Origin: Alphaproteobacteria bacterium
GTDB lineage: Bacteria > Pseudomonadota > Alphaproteobacteria > Rhodobacterales > Rhodobacteraceae
Length of the DNA stretch: 41,105 nucleotides
Direction of reading: 5' to 3'
Assembly: GCA_016869835.1 (NCBI GenBank)
Contig: VGDH01000009.1
Span: 1-41,105, forward strand
The translations under genes were made by a program, and so were the position numbers. The notes beneath the pieces were generated by a model that searched no databases, had not been told where the DNA came from, and saw only the letters and a program-made list of their open reading frames with translations. This document shows positions 8,802 to 17,840 of the stretch, piece after piece (positions within the stretch are counted from its first letter, which is position 1; every line of letters starts with the position of its first letter).

Positions 8802-11243
8802 ATGTCGGATTTTCCATCCTCGGCCCGTGTGGTCATCATCGGGGGCGGCGCGGTGGGGGCGTCGAGCCTTTATCACCTCTGCAAGGCGGGCTGGACCGAC
8901 TGCGTGTTGCTGGAAAAGAACGAGTTGACGGCGGGCAGCACCTGGCATGCGGCGGGCAACGTGCCGACCTTTTCATCAAGCTGGTCGATCATGAACATGC
9001 AGCGCTATTCGGCCGAGCTTTATCGCGGGCTGGGCGAGGCGGTCGATTACCCGATGAATTACAACGTCACCGGGTCGGTGCGTCTGGGTCATACGAAGGA
9101 GCGGTTGCAAGAGTTTAAGCGCGTTGTCGGCATGGGGCGTTATCAGGGGATGGATCTGAACATCCTGTCGCCCGACGAGATCAAGCGGGTTTATCCCTTT
9201 GTCTCGACGCACGATCTGTCGGGCGCGCTGCATGACCCCTATGACGGCGACATTGACCCGGCGCAGTTGACCCAAGCCCTGGCCAAGGGCGCCCGCCAGA
9301 TGGGCGCGCGGATCGAACGGTTCTGCCCGGCAACCGGTGTGCGGCGTGAGGGCGACGAATGGGTTGTCTCCACCCCCAAGGGCGAGATTCGCTGCGAGAT
9401 CGTAGTCAACGCGGCAGGTTATTATGCCCGCGAGGTCGGCAAGTGGTTTGGCCGCGATCTGCCGATGATGGTGATGAGCCATCAGTACATGCTTTTCGAG
9501 ACCATCCCCGAGTTGGAAAGCTGGACAAAGGAAGTCGGCCACAAGCTGCCGCTTCTGCGCGACGTGGACAGCAGCTATTACCTGCGGCAGGAAAAGAACG
9601 GCTTCAACCTTGGCCCCTATGAGGGCAATTGCAAGGCCCATTGGGTGACGAAGGACGATCCCTTCCCCGATGATTTCAGTTTCCAGCTCTTCCCCGATGA
9701 TCTGGAGCGTCTGGAATGGCACATCAATGATGCGATGGAGCGGGTGCCCTTGTTGGCCAAGGCGGGGCTTTCCAAGGTCATCAACGGGCCGATCCCCTAT
9801 ACGCCCGATGGCAATCCGCTGATCGGCCCGATGCCGGGGGTGCCGAATGCGTTTGAGGCCTGCGTCTTTACCTTTGGCATCTGTCAGGCCGGGGGGGCTG
9901 GCAAGGTTCTGGCCGAATGGGTGACCGAGGGCGCGACTGAATGGGATATGTGGTCTTGCGATCCGCGCCGGTTCACCGGGTTTGAGGACCCGGATTACTG
10001 CGTGAAAAAGGGGATGGAGGTTTATGGCCACGAATATGCCATCCACTTCCCACATCACGCCTGGCCCGAGGGGCGCGACAAAAAGCTGTCGGCGGTGCAT
10101 GCGCAGACCAAGGCGCTGGGCGCGGTCTATGCGCCCTATAACGGTTGGGAGCGTGCGGTCTGGTATGCGCGGCCTGGCGATGACATATCCGAGGAGGCGA
10201 GCCGCACGTGGGACCGCAAAGGCCCATGGTTTGGGGCTGTAAGGGAAGAATGTCAGGCGGTGCGCGACGCGGCGGGGATTTTGGACCTGCCGGGATTTTC
10301 GCGCTTTGTGCTGACCGGGCCGAAGGTGATTGATTGGTTGACGCGTCAGATCACCGGCAAGGTGCCGTCGGTGGGCCGTCTGGGGCTTGCCTATTTCGCC
10401 GATGACAAGGGCCGGATCGTGACCGAGATGTCGGTTGCGCGCACCGGTGAGGATGAGGCGGTGCTGATCACCGCCGCCACCGCCCAGGTACATGACCGCG
10501 AATGGCTGAGCCGCCATCTGAAGCCGGGCGTGCATCTGCGCGAAGAGACCCAGCTGTGGTCGACCCAGATCCTGACCGGGCCGAAATCCCGCGCCATTCT
10601 CGCCGAGGTGTCGGATGCCGATCTGGCGAAAGGCTGGTTGACCCATCAGACCGCGCGGATTGCGGGGGCCGAGGTCTGGCTGGCCCGTGTGTCTTTCTCG
10701 GGCGAGTTGGGTTGGGAAATCCACAGCCGGGTGGAGGATACCGAGGCGGTCTGGAACGCCGTCATGCGGGCGGGCAAGGGCCATGGCTTGCGCCCCTTTG
10801 GCATGTTCGCGCTGAATTCCTTGCGGGTGGAAAAGGGCTATCGCGCGTGGAAGGGCGATCTGTCGACCGATTACACGGTGTTGCAAGGCGGGTTGGAACG
10901 CTTTGTCGATTGGTCGAAGCCCGAGTTCCGCGGCAAGGCAGCACTCGAGGCCGAAAAGCAGCGCGGGGTGACCAAGCGCTTCTGCACCCTTGTGATCGAG
11001 GCGGGCGATCAGGACCCGCCCTATATGTCGACCATCTGGCATGAGGGCAAAGTAGTGGGTGAGTTGACCAGCGGTTACTATGGCCACCGCGTTGGCGCCT
11101 GCATCGGCCTTGGCATGCTGAAGGCCGAGGTCAACGTTCCGGGCACCAAGTTGCAGGTCGAAATCTTCGGCACGCTGTATCCTGCCACCGTTCAGGAGGA
11201 TGCGCCCTTGTGGGATGCCAAGAACGAGCTCATCCGCGCATGA
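8802..11243 (+). CDS. FAD-dependent oxidoreductase/GcvT fusion 1 (dimethylglycine/sarcosine dehydrogenase family)
   Basis: An 813-residue two-part enzyme. The N-terminal DAO-type flavoprotein domain has the dinucleotide motif IIGGGAVG (12-19) and GSTWHAAG with H49, the position that carries covalent FAD in dimethylglycine and sarcosine dehydrogenases. From about residue 450 a GcvT/aminomethyltransferase domain follows, including FSGELGWEIHSR and LRVEKGYRAWKGD, which in relatives binds tetrahydrofolate and captures the one-carbon unit as methylene-THF. The expected role is oxidative N-demethylation of a secondary or tertiary amine. GGGAGG six bases upstream supports the start. The stop overlaps the next gene as ATGA. 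A second copy of this architecture lies two genes on; the two differ at the substrate-side segment after the FAD histidine (NVPTFSSS here, LIGQLRGS there), suggesting different substrates. Confidence 0.92.
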   Translation: MSDFPSSARVVIIGGGAVGASSLYHLCKAGWTDCVLLEKNELTAGSTWHAAGNVPTFSSSWSIMNMQRYSAELYRGLGEAVDYPMNYNVTGSVRLGHTKERLQEFKRVVGMGRYQGMDLNILSPDEIKRVYPFVSTHDLSGALHDPYDGDIDPAQLTQALAKGARQMGARIERFCPATGVRREGDEWVVSTPKGEIRCEIVVNAAGYYAREVGKWFGRDLPMMVMSHQYMLFETIPELESWTKEVGHKLPLLRDVDSSYYLRQEKNGFNLGPYEGNCKAHWVTKDDPFPDDFSFQLFPDDLERLEWHINDAMERVPLLAKAGLSKVINGPIPYTPDGNPLIGPMPGVPNAFEACVFTFGICQAGGAGKVLAEWVTEGATEWDMWSCDPRRFTGFEDPDYCVKKGMEVYGHEYAIHFPHHAWPEGRDKKLSAVHAQTKALGAVYAPYNGWERAVWYARPGDDISEEASRTWDRKGPWFGAVREECQAVRDAAGILDLPGFSRFVLTGPKVIDWLTRQITGKVPSVGRLGLAYFADDKGRIVTEMSVARTGEDEAVLITAATAQVHDREWLSRHLKPGVHLREETQLWSTQILTGPKSRAILAEVSDADLAKGWLTHQTARIAGAEVWLARVSFSGELGWEIHSRVEDTEAVWNAVMRAGKGHGLRPFGMFALNSLRVEKGYRAWKGDLSTDYTVLQGGLERFVDWSKPEFRGKAALEAEKQRGVTKRFCTLVIEAGDQDPPYMSTIWHEGKVVGELTSGYYGHRVGACIGLGMLKAEVNVPGTKLQVEIFGTLYPATVQEDAPLWDAKNELIRA

Positions 11244-12277
11244 CCGAGGTCCCGGCCACCATGTGCGGCGTACAGCTGACGGGACATGGCGGGCCCGAGC
11301 GGCTTGTCTGGCGCGAGGATATCCCCGTGCCGCGTCCGGGGCCGGACGAAGTTCTGGTGCGCGTGCTGGCGGCCGGAGTCAATATGACCGACCTGAATAC
11401 CCGCAAGGGCTGGTATGGCGGCGAGGGCCGGGCGGCCGGTTGGGCGGGCGAGATGGCCTTTCCGCGCGTTCAGGGGTCTGACCAGTGCGGCCGGGTGGTC
11501 GCGCTGGGTGATGGGGTCACGGGCCTCCCGCTTGGGGCGCGCGTGATCTGCCCGACGAACCAGCATGAGCCGACCAAGGGAAATCCGATCAACTTTGTCT
11601 CGATCGGGTCAGAGTTTGACGGGGCTTTTGCGCAATACTGCGTGGTCAAGGCCAAGCATCTGCATGATGTCACCGCATCGCCCCTGACCGACATCGAGAT
11701 CGGTGCCATGCCTTGCGCCTATGGCACGGCGCATAACCTTCTGACCCGCGCCCAAGTCGCGGTGGGCGAACGGGTTTTGGTCACCCGGGCCTCGGGCGAG
11801 GTGGGGCTGGCAGCGGTGCAACTTGCCCTTCTTGCCGGGGCCGAGGTGACGGGGCAATGCAGCCTGTCGAAATCCGCCCCCCTGCGCGGCTTTGGGGCGC
11901 AAGTCCTGTCGCGCGAGACCACGCCGCCTTTCCAGTCCTTTGATGTGGTGATTGACGTGGTGGGCGGCGAGGGCTGGCAGGACCGGTTGGACGCGCTGCG
12001 CCCCGGCGGGCGCTATGCCACAAGCGGAGCGGTTGCAGGCCCGATGGTCAAGGGCGATTTGCGCCGCGTCTATCTGAACGATCTGACGGTCTATGGTGCC
12101 ACCCACCAGCCGCGCGAAGTATTCGCCGGCCTTGTCACCATCATCAACACCGGCCGCATCCGGCCCGTGGTGTCGAACACCTACCCCTTGCGCGATATTG
12201 CCCGCGCGCAAGCCGATCTGGAGGCCGGGTGCTATCCCGGCAAACTCGTGCTTATCTCACCGGAGACTTTCCCATGA
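11240..12277 (+). CDS. MDR-family (quinone oxidoreductase-like) dehydrogenase
   Basis: A 345-residue medium-chain dehydrogenase/reductase. The GroES-like N-terminal part contains EVLVRVLAAGVNMTDLN, with asparagine-methionine-threonine where zinc alcohol dehydrogenases have the catalytic cysteine, so it looks zinc-free and closer to quinone oxidoreductases. The Rossmann part has LVTRASGEVGLAAVQLA, an unusual version of the usual glycine-rich GASGGVG. It probably uses NADPH on an enone, quinone or carbonyl substrate. Both ends overlap neighbours by four bases (ATGA), placing it firmly inside one transcription unit between two flavoprotein/GcvT genes. Its role in the pathway is unknown. Confidence 0.85.
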   Translation: MTEVPATMCGVQLTGHGGPERLVWREDIPVPRPGPDEVLVRVLAAGVNMTDLNTRKGWYGGEGRAAGWAGEMAFPRVQGSDQCGRVVALGDGVTGLPLGARVICPTNQHEPTKGNPINFVSIGSEFDGAFAQYCVVKAKHLHDVTASPLTDIEIGAMPCAYGTAHNLLTRAQVAVGERVLVTRASGEVGLAAVQLALLAGAEVTGQCSLSKSAPLRGFGAQVLSRETTPPFQSFDVVIDVVGGEGWQDRLDALRPGGRYATSGAVAGPMVKGDLRRVYLNDLTVYGATHQPREVFAGLVTIINTGRIRPVVSNTYPLRDIARAQADLEAGCYPGKLVLISPETFP

Positions 12278-14718
12278 CGATCCCTTCGAAAGCCCGCGCT
12301 GTCATCATCGGCGGCGGCGTCTCGGGTGCCTCGGTCGCCTATCATCTGGCCAAGATGGGCTGGACCGACATTGTGCTGTTGGAGCGCAAGCAGTTGACAA
12401 GCGGCACGACTTGGCATGCCGCCGGGCTGATCGGCCAATTGCGGGGCAGCGCCAACATGACCCGGTTGGCGAAGTATTCGGCAGATTTGTATGTGAAACT
12501 GGCCGCCGAAACCGGGGTTGAGACCGGGATGCGGCAGGTCGGCTCGATCTCGGTCGCGCTGACACCGCACCGGCATGAAGAGCTTTTGCGTCAGGCCACC
12601 GTGGCGCGGATTTTCGATGTGGATGTGCAGGAAATCTCGCCCAGCGAGGCCAAGGCCATGTATCCGCATCTGAACGTGGGCGATGTGGTGGGGGCGGTTC
12701 ATCTGCCTTTGGACGGGCAATGTGACCCGGCCAATATCGCCATGGCGCTGGCCAAGGGCGCACGCATGCGCGGCGCGCAGATTTTCGAATACACCAAGGT
12801 CACCGGCGTGACCCGCGCGAATGGCCGGGTGACCGGCGTCGATTACATCACCAAGGATGGCGAGCCGGGCCATATCGCCACCGATGTGGTGGTGAACTGC
12901 GGCGGCATGTGGGGGCGCGATCTGGCCGAACAGGCGGGCGTTACGCTGCCGCTGCACGCCTGTGAGCATTTCTACCTGATTACCGAGCCGGTCGAGGGGC
13001 TTGGCCATTTGCCGGTGCTGCGGGTGCCCGATGAATGCGCCTATTACAAATCGGACGCCGGCAAGATGATGATCGGGGCCTTTGAACCAAAGGCGAAACC
13101 CTGGGGCATGGGCGGCATTCGTGAGGATTTCGAGTTCGACACGCTACCCGAGGATTGGGATCATTTCATGCCCATTCTGGAAAACGCGATGAACCGGATG
13201 CCGCTGTTCCAGACGAGCGGCATTCATACCTTCTTCAACGGGCCGGAAAGCTTTACCCCCGACGACCGCTATTACCTGGGCGAAGCGCCCGAGGTGAAAG
13301 GCTATTGGGTGGCGGCGGGGTATAACTCGGTCGGCATCGCCGGGTCGGGCGGCGCGGGCATGGCGTTGGCGCATTGGATTGTGGAGGGCGAGGCGCCCTT
13401 TGACCTCTGGGAGGTGGATATTCGTCGCGCCCAGCCCTTCCAGCGCAACAAGGCCTATCTGAAAGAGCGGGTCAGCGAGACGCTTGGGCTGCTTTACGCC
13501 GATCACTTCCCTTACCGGCAGGTTGTCACCTCGCGCGGCGTCCGGCGGTCAGTGCTGCATGACCATCTGAAGGCGCGCGGCGCGGTGTTTGGTGAGGTCG
13601 CAGGCTGGGAGCGGGCGAACTGGTTCGCCAACCCCGGCCAGAAGGCGGAGTATGAGTATAGCTGGAAGCGGCAGAACTGGTTTGACAACCAGAAGGCCGA
13701 GCATCTGGCGGTCCGGAACGGGGTTGGCTTCTTTGACATGACCTCGTTCGGCAAGATCCGGGTCGAGGGGCGCGATGCCTGCTTGTTCCTGAACCGGATT
13801 TCATCGGCCGAAATGGATGTGGGCGTGGGCAAGATTGTCTATACCATGTTCCTGAATGATCGCGGCGGGATCGAGGCTGACCTGACGGTCACGCGCCTGT
13901 CGGAAACGGCGTTCCTGGCCGTGGTGCCGGGGGCGACCTTGCAGCGCAATCTGGCCTGGATGCGCAGCCAGTTGGGCGATGATTTCGCCGTGATTACCGA
14001 TATGACGGCGGCGGAATCGGTCTTGTGCGTCATGGGGCCGAAGGCGCGGGACTTGATGCAACGGGTGTCGTCTGCAGACTTCAGCAATACTGCACATCCA
14101 TTTGGAATAGCGAAGGAAATTGAGATTGGCATGGGTCTCGCGCGGGCGCACCGGGTGACCTATGTGGGGGAACTCGGCTGGGAGCTCTATGTCAGCAGCG
14201 ACCAGACCGCCCATGTGTTCGAGGCGCTGGAAGAGGCAGGTAGCGATCTCGGGCTGAAGCTTTGCGGGCTGCACACGCTGGATTCTTGCCGGATTGAAAA
14301 AGCCTATCGCCACTGGGGCCATGACATCACCGACGAGGATCATGTGCTGGAGGCGGGGCTGGGCTTTACCGTCAGCCGCAAGAAGGCGGACTTCATTGGG
14401 CGGGATGCGGTCATGCGGAAGGAAGAAGCGGGGCTGGTGCGGAAGATGGTGCAGTTCCAGCTGAAAGACCCGGAGCCGCTCTTGTTCCACAACGAGGCCT
14501 TGGTGCGCGATGGCAAGATCATCGGGCCGGTGACATCGGGCAATTATGGCCATTTCCTCGGCGGCGCGGTGGGCATGGGCTATGTGCCTTGCGCCGGCCA
14601 GTCGGATGAGGAGATTCTGGCGAGCCGATATGAGATCGAAGTGGCCGGGGTGCGACATGGGGCGGTGGCCTCGCTGATCCCGATGCATGATCCGAAATCC
14701 GAGCGCGTGCGCGCGTAG
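12274..14718 (+). CDS. FAD-dependent oxidoreductase/GcvT fusion 2 (dimethylglycine/sarcosine dehydrogenase family)
   Basis: An 814-residue protein with the same architecture as the 8.8-kb gene. The FAD motif IIGGGVSG is at 11-18 and GTTWHAAG includes H48 as the predicted covalent flavin site. A DAO domain reaches to about residue 420, and a C-terminal GcvT domain contains YVGELGWELYVS and CRIEKAYRHWGHD, closer to the classical dimethylglycine dehydrogenase wording than copy 1. It is predicted to oxidise an N-methyl group and pass the one-carbon unit to tetrahydrofolate. GGAGA seven bases before the ATG supports the start, and the ATGA overlap with the MDR gene implies coupling. Distinguishing dimethylglycine, sarcosine or another N-methyl amino acid is not possible from sequence alone. 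Confidence 0.92.
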   Translation: MTIPSKARAVIIGGGVSGASVAYHLAKMGWTDIVLLERKQLTSGTTWHAAGLIGQLRGSANMTRLAKYSADLYVKLAAETGVETGMRQVGSISVALTPHRHEELLRQATVARIFDVDVQEISPSEAKAMYPHLNVGDVVGAVHLPLDGQCDPANIAMALAKGARMRGAQIFEYTKVTGVTRANGRVTGVDYITKDGEPGHIATDVVVNCGGMWGRDLAEQAGVTLPLHACEHFYLITEPVEGLGHLPVLRVPDECAYYKSDAGKMMIGAFEPKAKPWGMGGIREDFEFDTLPEDWDHFMPILENAMNRMPLFQTSGIHTFFNGPESFTPDDRYYLGEAPEVKGYWVAAGYNSVGIAGSGGAGMALAHWIVEGEAPFDLWEVDIRRAQPFQRNKAYLKERVSETLGLLYADHFPYRQVVTSRGVRRSVLHDHLKARGAVFGEVAGWERANWFANPGQKAEYEYSWKRQNWFDNQKAEHLAVRNGVGFFDMTSFGKIRVEGRDACLFLNRISSAEMDVGVGKIVYTMFLNDRGGIEADLTVTRLSETAFLAVVPGATLQRNLAWMRSQLGDDFAVITDMTAAESVLCVMGPKARDLMQRVSSADFSNTAHPFGIAKEIEIGMGLARAHRVTYVGELGWELYVSSDQTAHVFEALEEAGSDLGLKLCGLHTLDSCRIEKAYRHWGHDITDEDHVLEAGLGFTVSRKKADFIGRDAVMRKEEAGLVRKMVQFQLKDPEPLLFHNEALVRDGKIIGPVTSGNYGHFLGGAVGMGYVPCAGQSDEEILASRYEIEVAGVRHGAVASLIPMHDPKSERVRA

Positions 14719-14729
14719 TTTGCGGCGGA

Positions 14730-14778
14730 CCGGGGGCCAGCCCCCGGACCCCCGGGATGTTTATGAACAGATGAAATG
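14730..14778 (+). repeat. Dispersed intergenic repeat, copy C
   Basis: A GC hairpin CCGGGGGC-CA-GCCCCCGG (14730-14747) is followed by ACCCCCGGGATGTTTATG and AACAGATGAAATG. Layout and final AGATGAA match copies D, E and F. It lies between the second flavoenzyme and the MttB-type gene, so it may cause partial termination or processing inside the transcription unit. Confidence 0.65.
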
Positions 14779-14787
14779 GGGACGAGC

Positions 14788-16347
14788 ATGAGCGACATTG
14801 GTGAGACTTGCGAGCCGGCACGGGCGCGGGCGGGGCGGTCTGGGGGGCGGCAGGCGCGGGTGGCCTTGCGGGCCGCGCCCCTGGCCGATGACATTCGCCC
14901 GGTGCGGGGCGGGATGCCGGGGGGGCAGTACAAGCCCCTGTCTTACGATGGTGTGAAGCAGATCCATGCCGCAGCGCTGGATGCCTTGGAGCAGATCGGT
15001 CTGAGCCAGGCCCCGAAGTCGGGGGTGGAGATCATGACGGCCGCCGGGGCGATCTATGGCGACGATGGGCGGATGCGGTTTCCGCGCGCGCTGGTCGAGG
15101 ATATGCTGGCGGTGGCGGCGCGGGACATCACGCTTTATGCCCGCGATCCGAAGCATGATCTGCATTTGAGTGGGACAAACGTACATTACGGCACCGCAGG
15201 GGCGGCGGTGCATATCGTGGACCCGATCACGTTGGAGTATCGCGAGTCGACGGCGCAAGATCTGTATGACGCGGCGCGCCTGGTCGATAACCTCGACAAC
15301 ATCCATTTCTACCAGCGCACTATGGTCTGCCGTGACGTGCTGGACAACAAGGAAATGGACCTCAACACGCTTTATGGCTGTCTGGCCGGCACGAAAAAGC
15401 ACGTGGGCACCTCGTTCAGCGATCCGTCCCATGTCGCCGATTGCTTTGACATGCTCTATATGGTGGCGGGCGGGGAGGAGAAATGGCTGGAGCGGCCGTT
15501 TGTGTCGAACTCCAACTGCTTTGTCGTGCCTCCGATGAAGTTCGCCGAGGAAAGCTGCATCACCATGGAGGATTGTATCCGCCGGGGGATGCCGATGCTG
15601 CTCTTGAGCGCGGGCCAAGCCGGGGCGACGGCGCCTGCGCCGATTGCGCTGACCATTGTGCAGGCGGTGGCGGAGTGCCTCGCGGGGGTGGTTTATGTGA
15701 ACGCCATCAAGAAGGGCGCACCAGCGATCTTTGGCACCTGGCCTTTCGTCAGCGATTTGCGCACCGGGGCGATGTCGGGTGGCTCGGCCGAACAGGCGCT
15801 GCTGACGGCGGGTTGCGCGCAGATGCACCGCTTCTACGGGCTGCCGGGCGGGGCGGCGAGCGGGATTTCGGATTCGAAACTGCCCGACATGCAGGCGGGT
15901 TGGGAGCAGGGGATCACCAACGCGCTGGCCGGTCTTGCCGGGCTGAACATGTGCTATGAGGCCGTGGGCATGCATGCCTCGCTTCTGGGCTTCTGTCTGG
16001 AAAGCCTTGTTCTGGGCGATGACCTTTTGGGCCAGACCATGCGGCTGGTGCGGGGGATTGATGTGACGCCGGACAGCACATCGCTGGATGCGATGAAAGA
16101 GGTCTGTCTGGGTGGGCCGGGGCATTATCTGGGGTCGGACCAGACCTTGAAGCTGATGCAGACGGAATATGTCTATCCCAAGGTCGGCAACCGGATGAGC
16201 CCGAAGGAATGGAACGAGGCGGGCAAGCCCTTGCTTCTGGACACGGCCATTGCACGCAAGAACGAGATCCTGTCCAAGGCGGGCTGTGTTGTGGATCCCG
16301 AGATCGACCGGCTGATCCGGTCGCGCTTCAACATCTACTTCAAGTGA
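14788..16347 (+). CDS. MttB-family (non-pyrrolysine trimethylamine methyltransferase-like) methyltransferase
   Basis: A 519-residue member of the trimethylamine methyltransferase (MttB/COG5598) family. Typical features are the early LSYDGVKQIHAAALDALEQIG block, a central TIM-barrel region with GTSFSDPSHV and LLSAGQAGATAPAP, and the C-terminal DRLIRSRFNIYF. There is no in-frame TAG, so this is a non-pyrrolysine member. Characterised relatives demethylate quaternary amines such as glycine betaine, carnitine or proline betaine and pass the methyl group to a corrinoid protein. No corrinoid protein or activator is in the window. I chose the ATG at 14788, with GGGGA nearby; an ATG at 14776 would add four residues. 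Its place after two demethylating flavoenzymes suggests that it takes the first methyl from a trimethylated compound. Confidence 0.88.
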   Translation: MSDIGETCEPARARAGRSGGRQARVALRAAPLADDIRPVRGGMPGGQYKPLSYDGVKQIHAAALDALEQIGLSQAPKSGVEIMTAAGAIYGDDGRMRFPRALVEDMLAVAARDITLYARDPKHDLHLSGTNVHYGTAGAAVHIVDPITLEYRESTAQDLYDAARLVDNLDNIHFYQRTMVCRDVLDNKEMDLNTLYGCLAGTKKHVGTSFSDPSHVADCFDMLYMVAGGEEKWLERPFVSNSNCFVVPPMKFAEESCITMEDCIRRGMPMLLLSAGQAGATAPAPIALTIVQAVAECLAGVVYVNAIKKGAPAIFGTWPFVSDLRTGAMSGGSAEQALLTAGCAQMHRFYGLPGGAASGISDSKLPDMQAGWEQGITNALAGLAGLNMCYEAVGMHASLLGFCLESLVLGDDLLGQTMRLVRGIDVTPDSTSLDAMKEVCLGGPGHYLGSDQTLKLMQTEYVYPKVGNRMSPKEWNEAGKPLLLDTAIARKNEILSKAGCVVDPEIDRLIRSRFNIYFK

Positions 16348-16354
16348 GGCGCGC

Positions 16355-17785
16355 ATGATACCGGAAAACACGGATAAATTCTATATCAATGGCCGGTGGG
16401 TCGCGCCTCATTCGTCGCTGCGAATGATGGTGGAGAACCCCGCGACCGAAGAGATCGTGACCGAGGTGGCGCTTGGCGATCAGGTCGATGTCGATGCGGC
16501 CATTGCTGCGGCGGGGGCGGCCTTTGAGGGGTGGGCCGTGCGGCCTGTCGCTGAGCGTATCGCGATCTTGCGGCGGGTGCTGGAGATCTACAACGAGCGC
16601 TATGAGGCCTTTGCGCAGGTGATGTCCACCGAGATGGGTGCGCCCATCGAATGGGCGCGGGGTGCGCAGGCCTGGGCGGGGCAGGTCCATATCGAGGCGA
16701 CCATCAAAGCTGCGGAAGGTTTTCATTGGGAGGAGATGCGCGGCACCACGCGGATCATCCGCGAGGGGATCGGGGTCTGCGCGCTGATCACGCCCTGGAA
16801 CTGGCCGATGAACCAGATTGCCTGCAAGGTGGCGCCTGCGCTGGTGGCAGGCTGCACCATGGTTCTCAAGCCTTCCGAGATCGCGCCCCTGTCGGGGGTG
16901 CTTTTTGCCCAGGTCTGCCATGATGCCGGGGTGCCGCCGGGGGTGTTCAATCTGGTGAACGGGACCGGCCCCGAGGTGGGGGCGCGGATGTCGTCGCACC
17001 CGGATGTGGATATGGTGTCGTTCACTGCCTCAACGCGTGCCGGCACGGCCGTTGCGGCCGCAGCCGCCCCGACAGTCAAGCGTGTGGCGCAGGAACTGGG
17101 CGGCAAATCGCCCAATATCATCCTGCCCTCGGCCGATCTGGAAGCGGCGGTCGGGGCCGGCGTGGCAGGCTGCTTTGGCAACACGGGGCAATCCTGCGAT
17201 GCGCCGACCCGCATGTTCATTCACCGCAGCCAGCATGATCAGGCGCTGGAGTTCGCCCGCGCCGCCGCTGATGCGGTGGTGGTGGGCGATCCGCGGGACA
17301 GCGCGACCACGATGGGGCCGCTAATCTCGAAGCTACAATTCGACAAGGTGCAGCGGCTTATCCAGGCGGGTATCGACGAGGGCGCCACGCTGGTCTGTGG
17401 TGGGCTGGGCCGTCCGGCGGGCCTTAATCGCGGCTGGTTTGTGAAGCCCACGATCTTTGGCCATGTGACCAATGAGATGACCATCTCGCGTGAAGAGATC
17501 TTTGGCCCTGTCCTGTCGATCCTGCCTTATGACAACATCGACGATGCCGTGCGGATGGCCAATGACACGCCTTACGGGTTGGCCGCCTGTATCGCGGGTG
17601 CGGTTGAGGAGGCCAAGCCCGTGGCGCGGCGGTTGCGCGCGGGCACGGTCAATCTGAATTACCCCGACTGGGATACCTTCGCCCCCTTCGGCGGTTACAA
17701 GCAATCCGGCAACGGGCGCGAATATGCCGACTGGGGCATCCATGACTTCTGCGAGGTCAAGGGTGTTGTCGGCTGGGGCGCCTGA
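16355..17785 (+). CDS. NAD(P)+-dependent aldehyde dehydrogenase
   Basis: A 476-residue aldehyde dehydrogenase superfamily member. The cofactor-site sequence TPWNWP is at 146-151 (N149), the general base is E247 in QELGGKSPN, and the catalytic cysteine is C281 in GNTGQSCDAPTR. The late EEIFGPVLSILPY motif is standard. It oxidises an aldehyde to an acid in the cytoplasm. It begins seven bases after the MttB-type gene with GAGG as ribosome-binding site, so it is probably co-transcribed. The substrate could be formaldehyde released by demethylation or a semialdehyde from the substrate backbone. The subfamily cannot be assigned here. Confidence 0.92.
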   Translation: MIPENTDKFYINGRWVAPHSSLRMMVENPATEEIVTEVALGDQVDVDAAIAAAGAAFEGWAVRPVAERIAILRRVLEIYNERYEAFAQVMSTEMGAPIEWARGAQAWAGQVHIEATIKAAEGFHWEEMRGTTRIIREGIGVCALITPWNWPMNQIACKVAPALVAGCTMVLKPSEIAPLSGVLFAQVCHDAGVPPGVFNLVNGTGPEVGARMSSHPDVDMVSFTASTRAGTAVAAAAAPTVKRVAQELGGKSPNIILPSADLEAAVGAGVAGCFGNTGQSCDAPTRMFIHRSQHDQALEFARAAADAVVVGDPRDSATTMGPLISKLQFDKVQRLIQAGIDEGATLVCGGLGRPAGLNRGWFVKPTIFGHVTNEMTISREEIFGPVLSILPYDNIDDAVRMANDTPYGLAACIAGAVEEAKPVARRLRAGTVNLNYPDWDTFAPFGGYKQSGNGREYADWGIHDFCEVKGVVGWGA

Positions 17786-17840
17786 GCGCGGTCGGACAGA
17801 GTGAAAGCACAAGACCCCGTGCTGGGGGCAGGGAGACATC

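Noticed and set aside
8976-11087. A 703-codon open frame antisense to the first FAD/GcvT gene
   Set aside because: It is a high-GC shadow: the sense frame has clear motifs and a ribosome-binding site, while the antisense translation has no recognisable domain.
14788-16347. Pyrrolysine-encoding MttB with an in-frame amber codon
   Set aside because: The frame is open throughout without TAG, so it is a non-pyrrolysine member.
14761-16371. A 536-codon open frame antisense to the MttB-type gene
   Set aside because: Arg/His/Pro-rich translation typical of reversed high-GC coding sequence.
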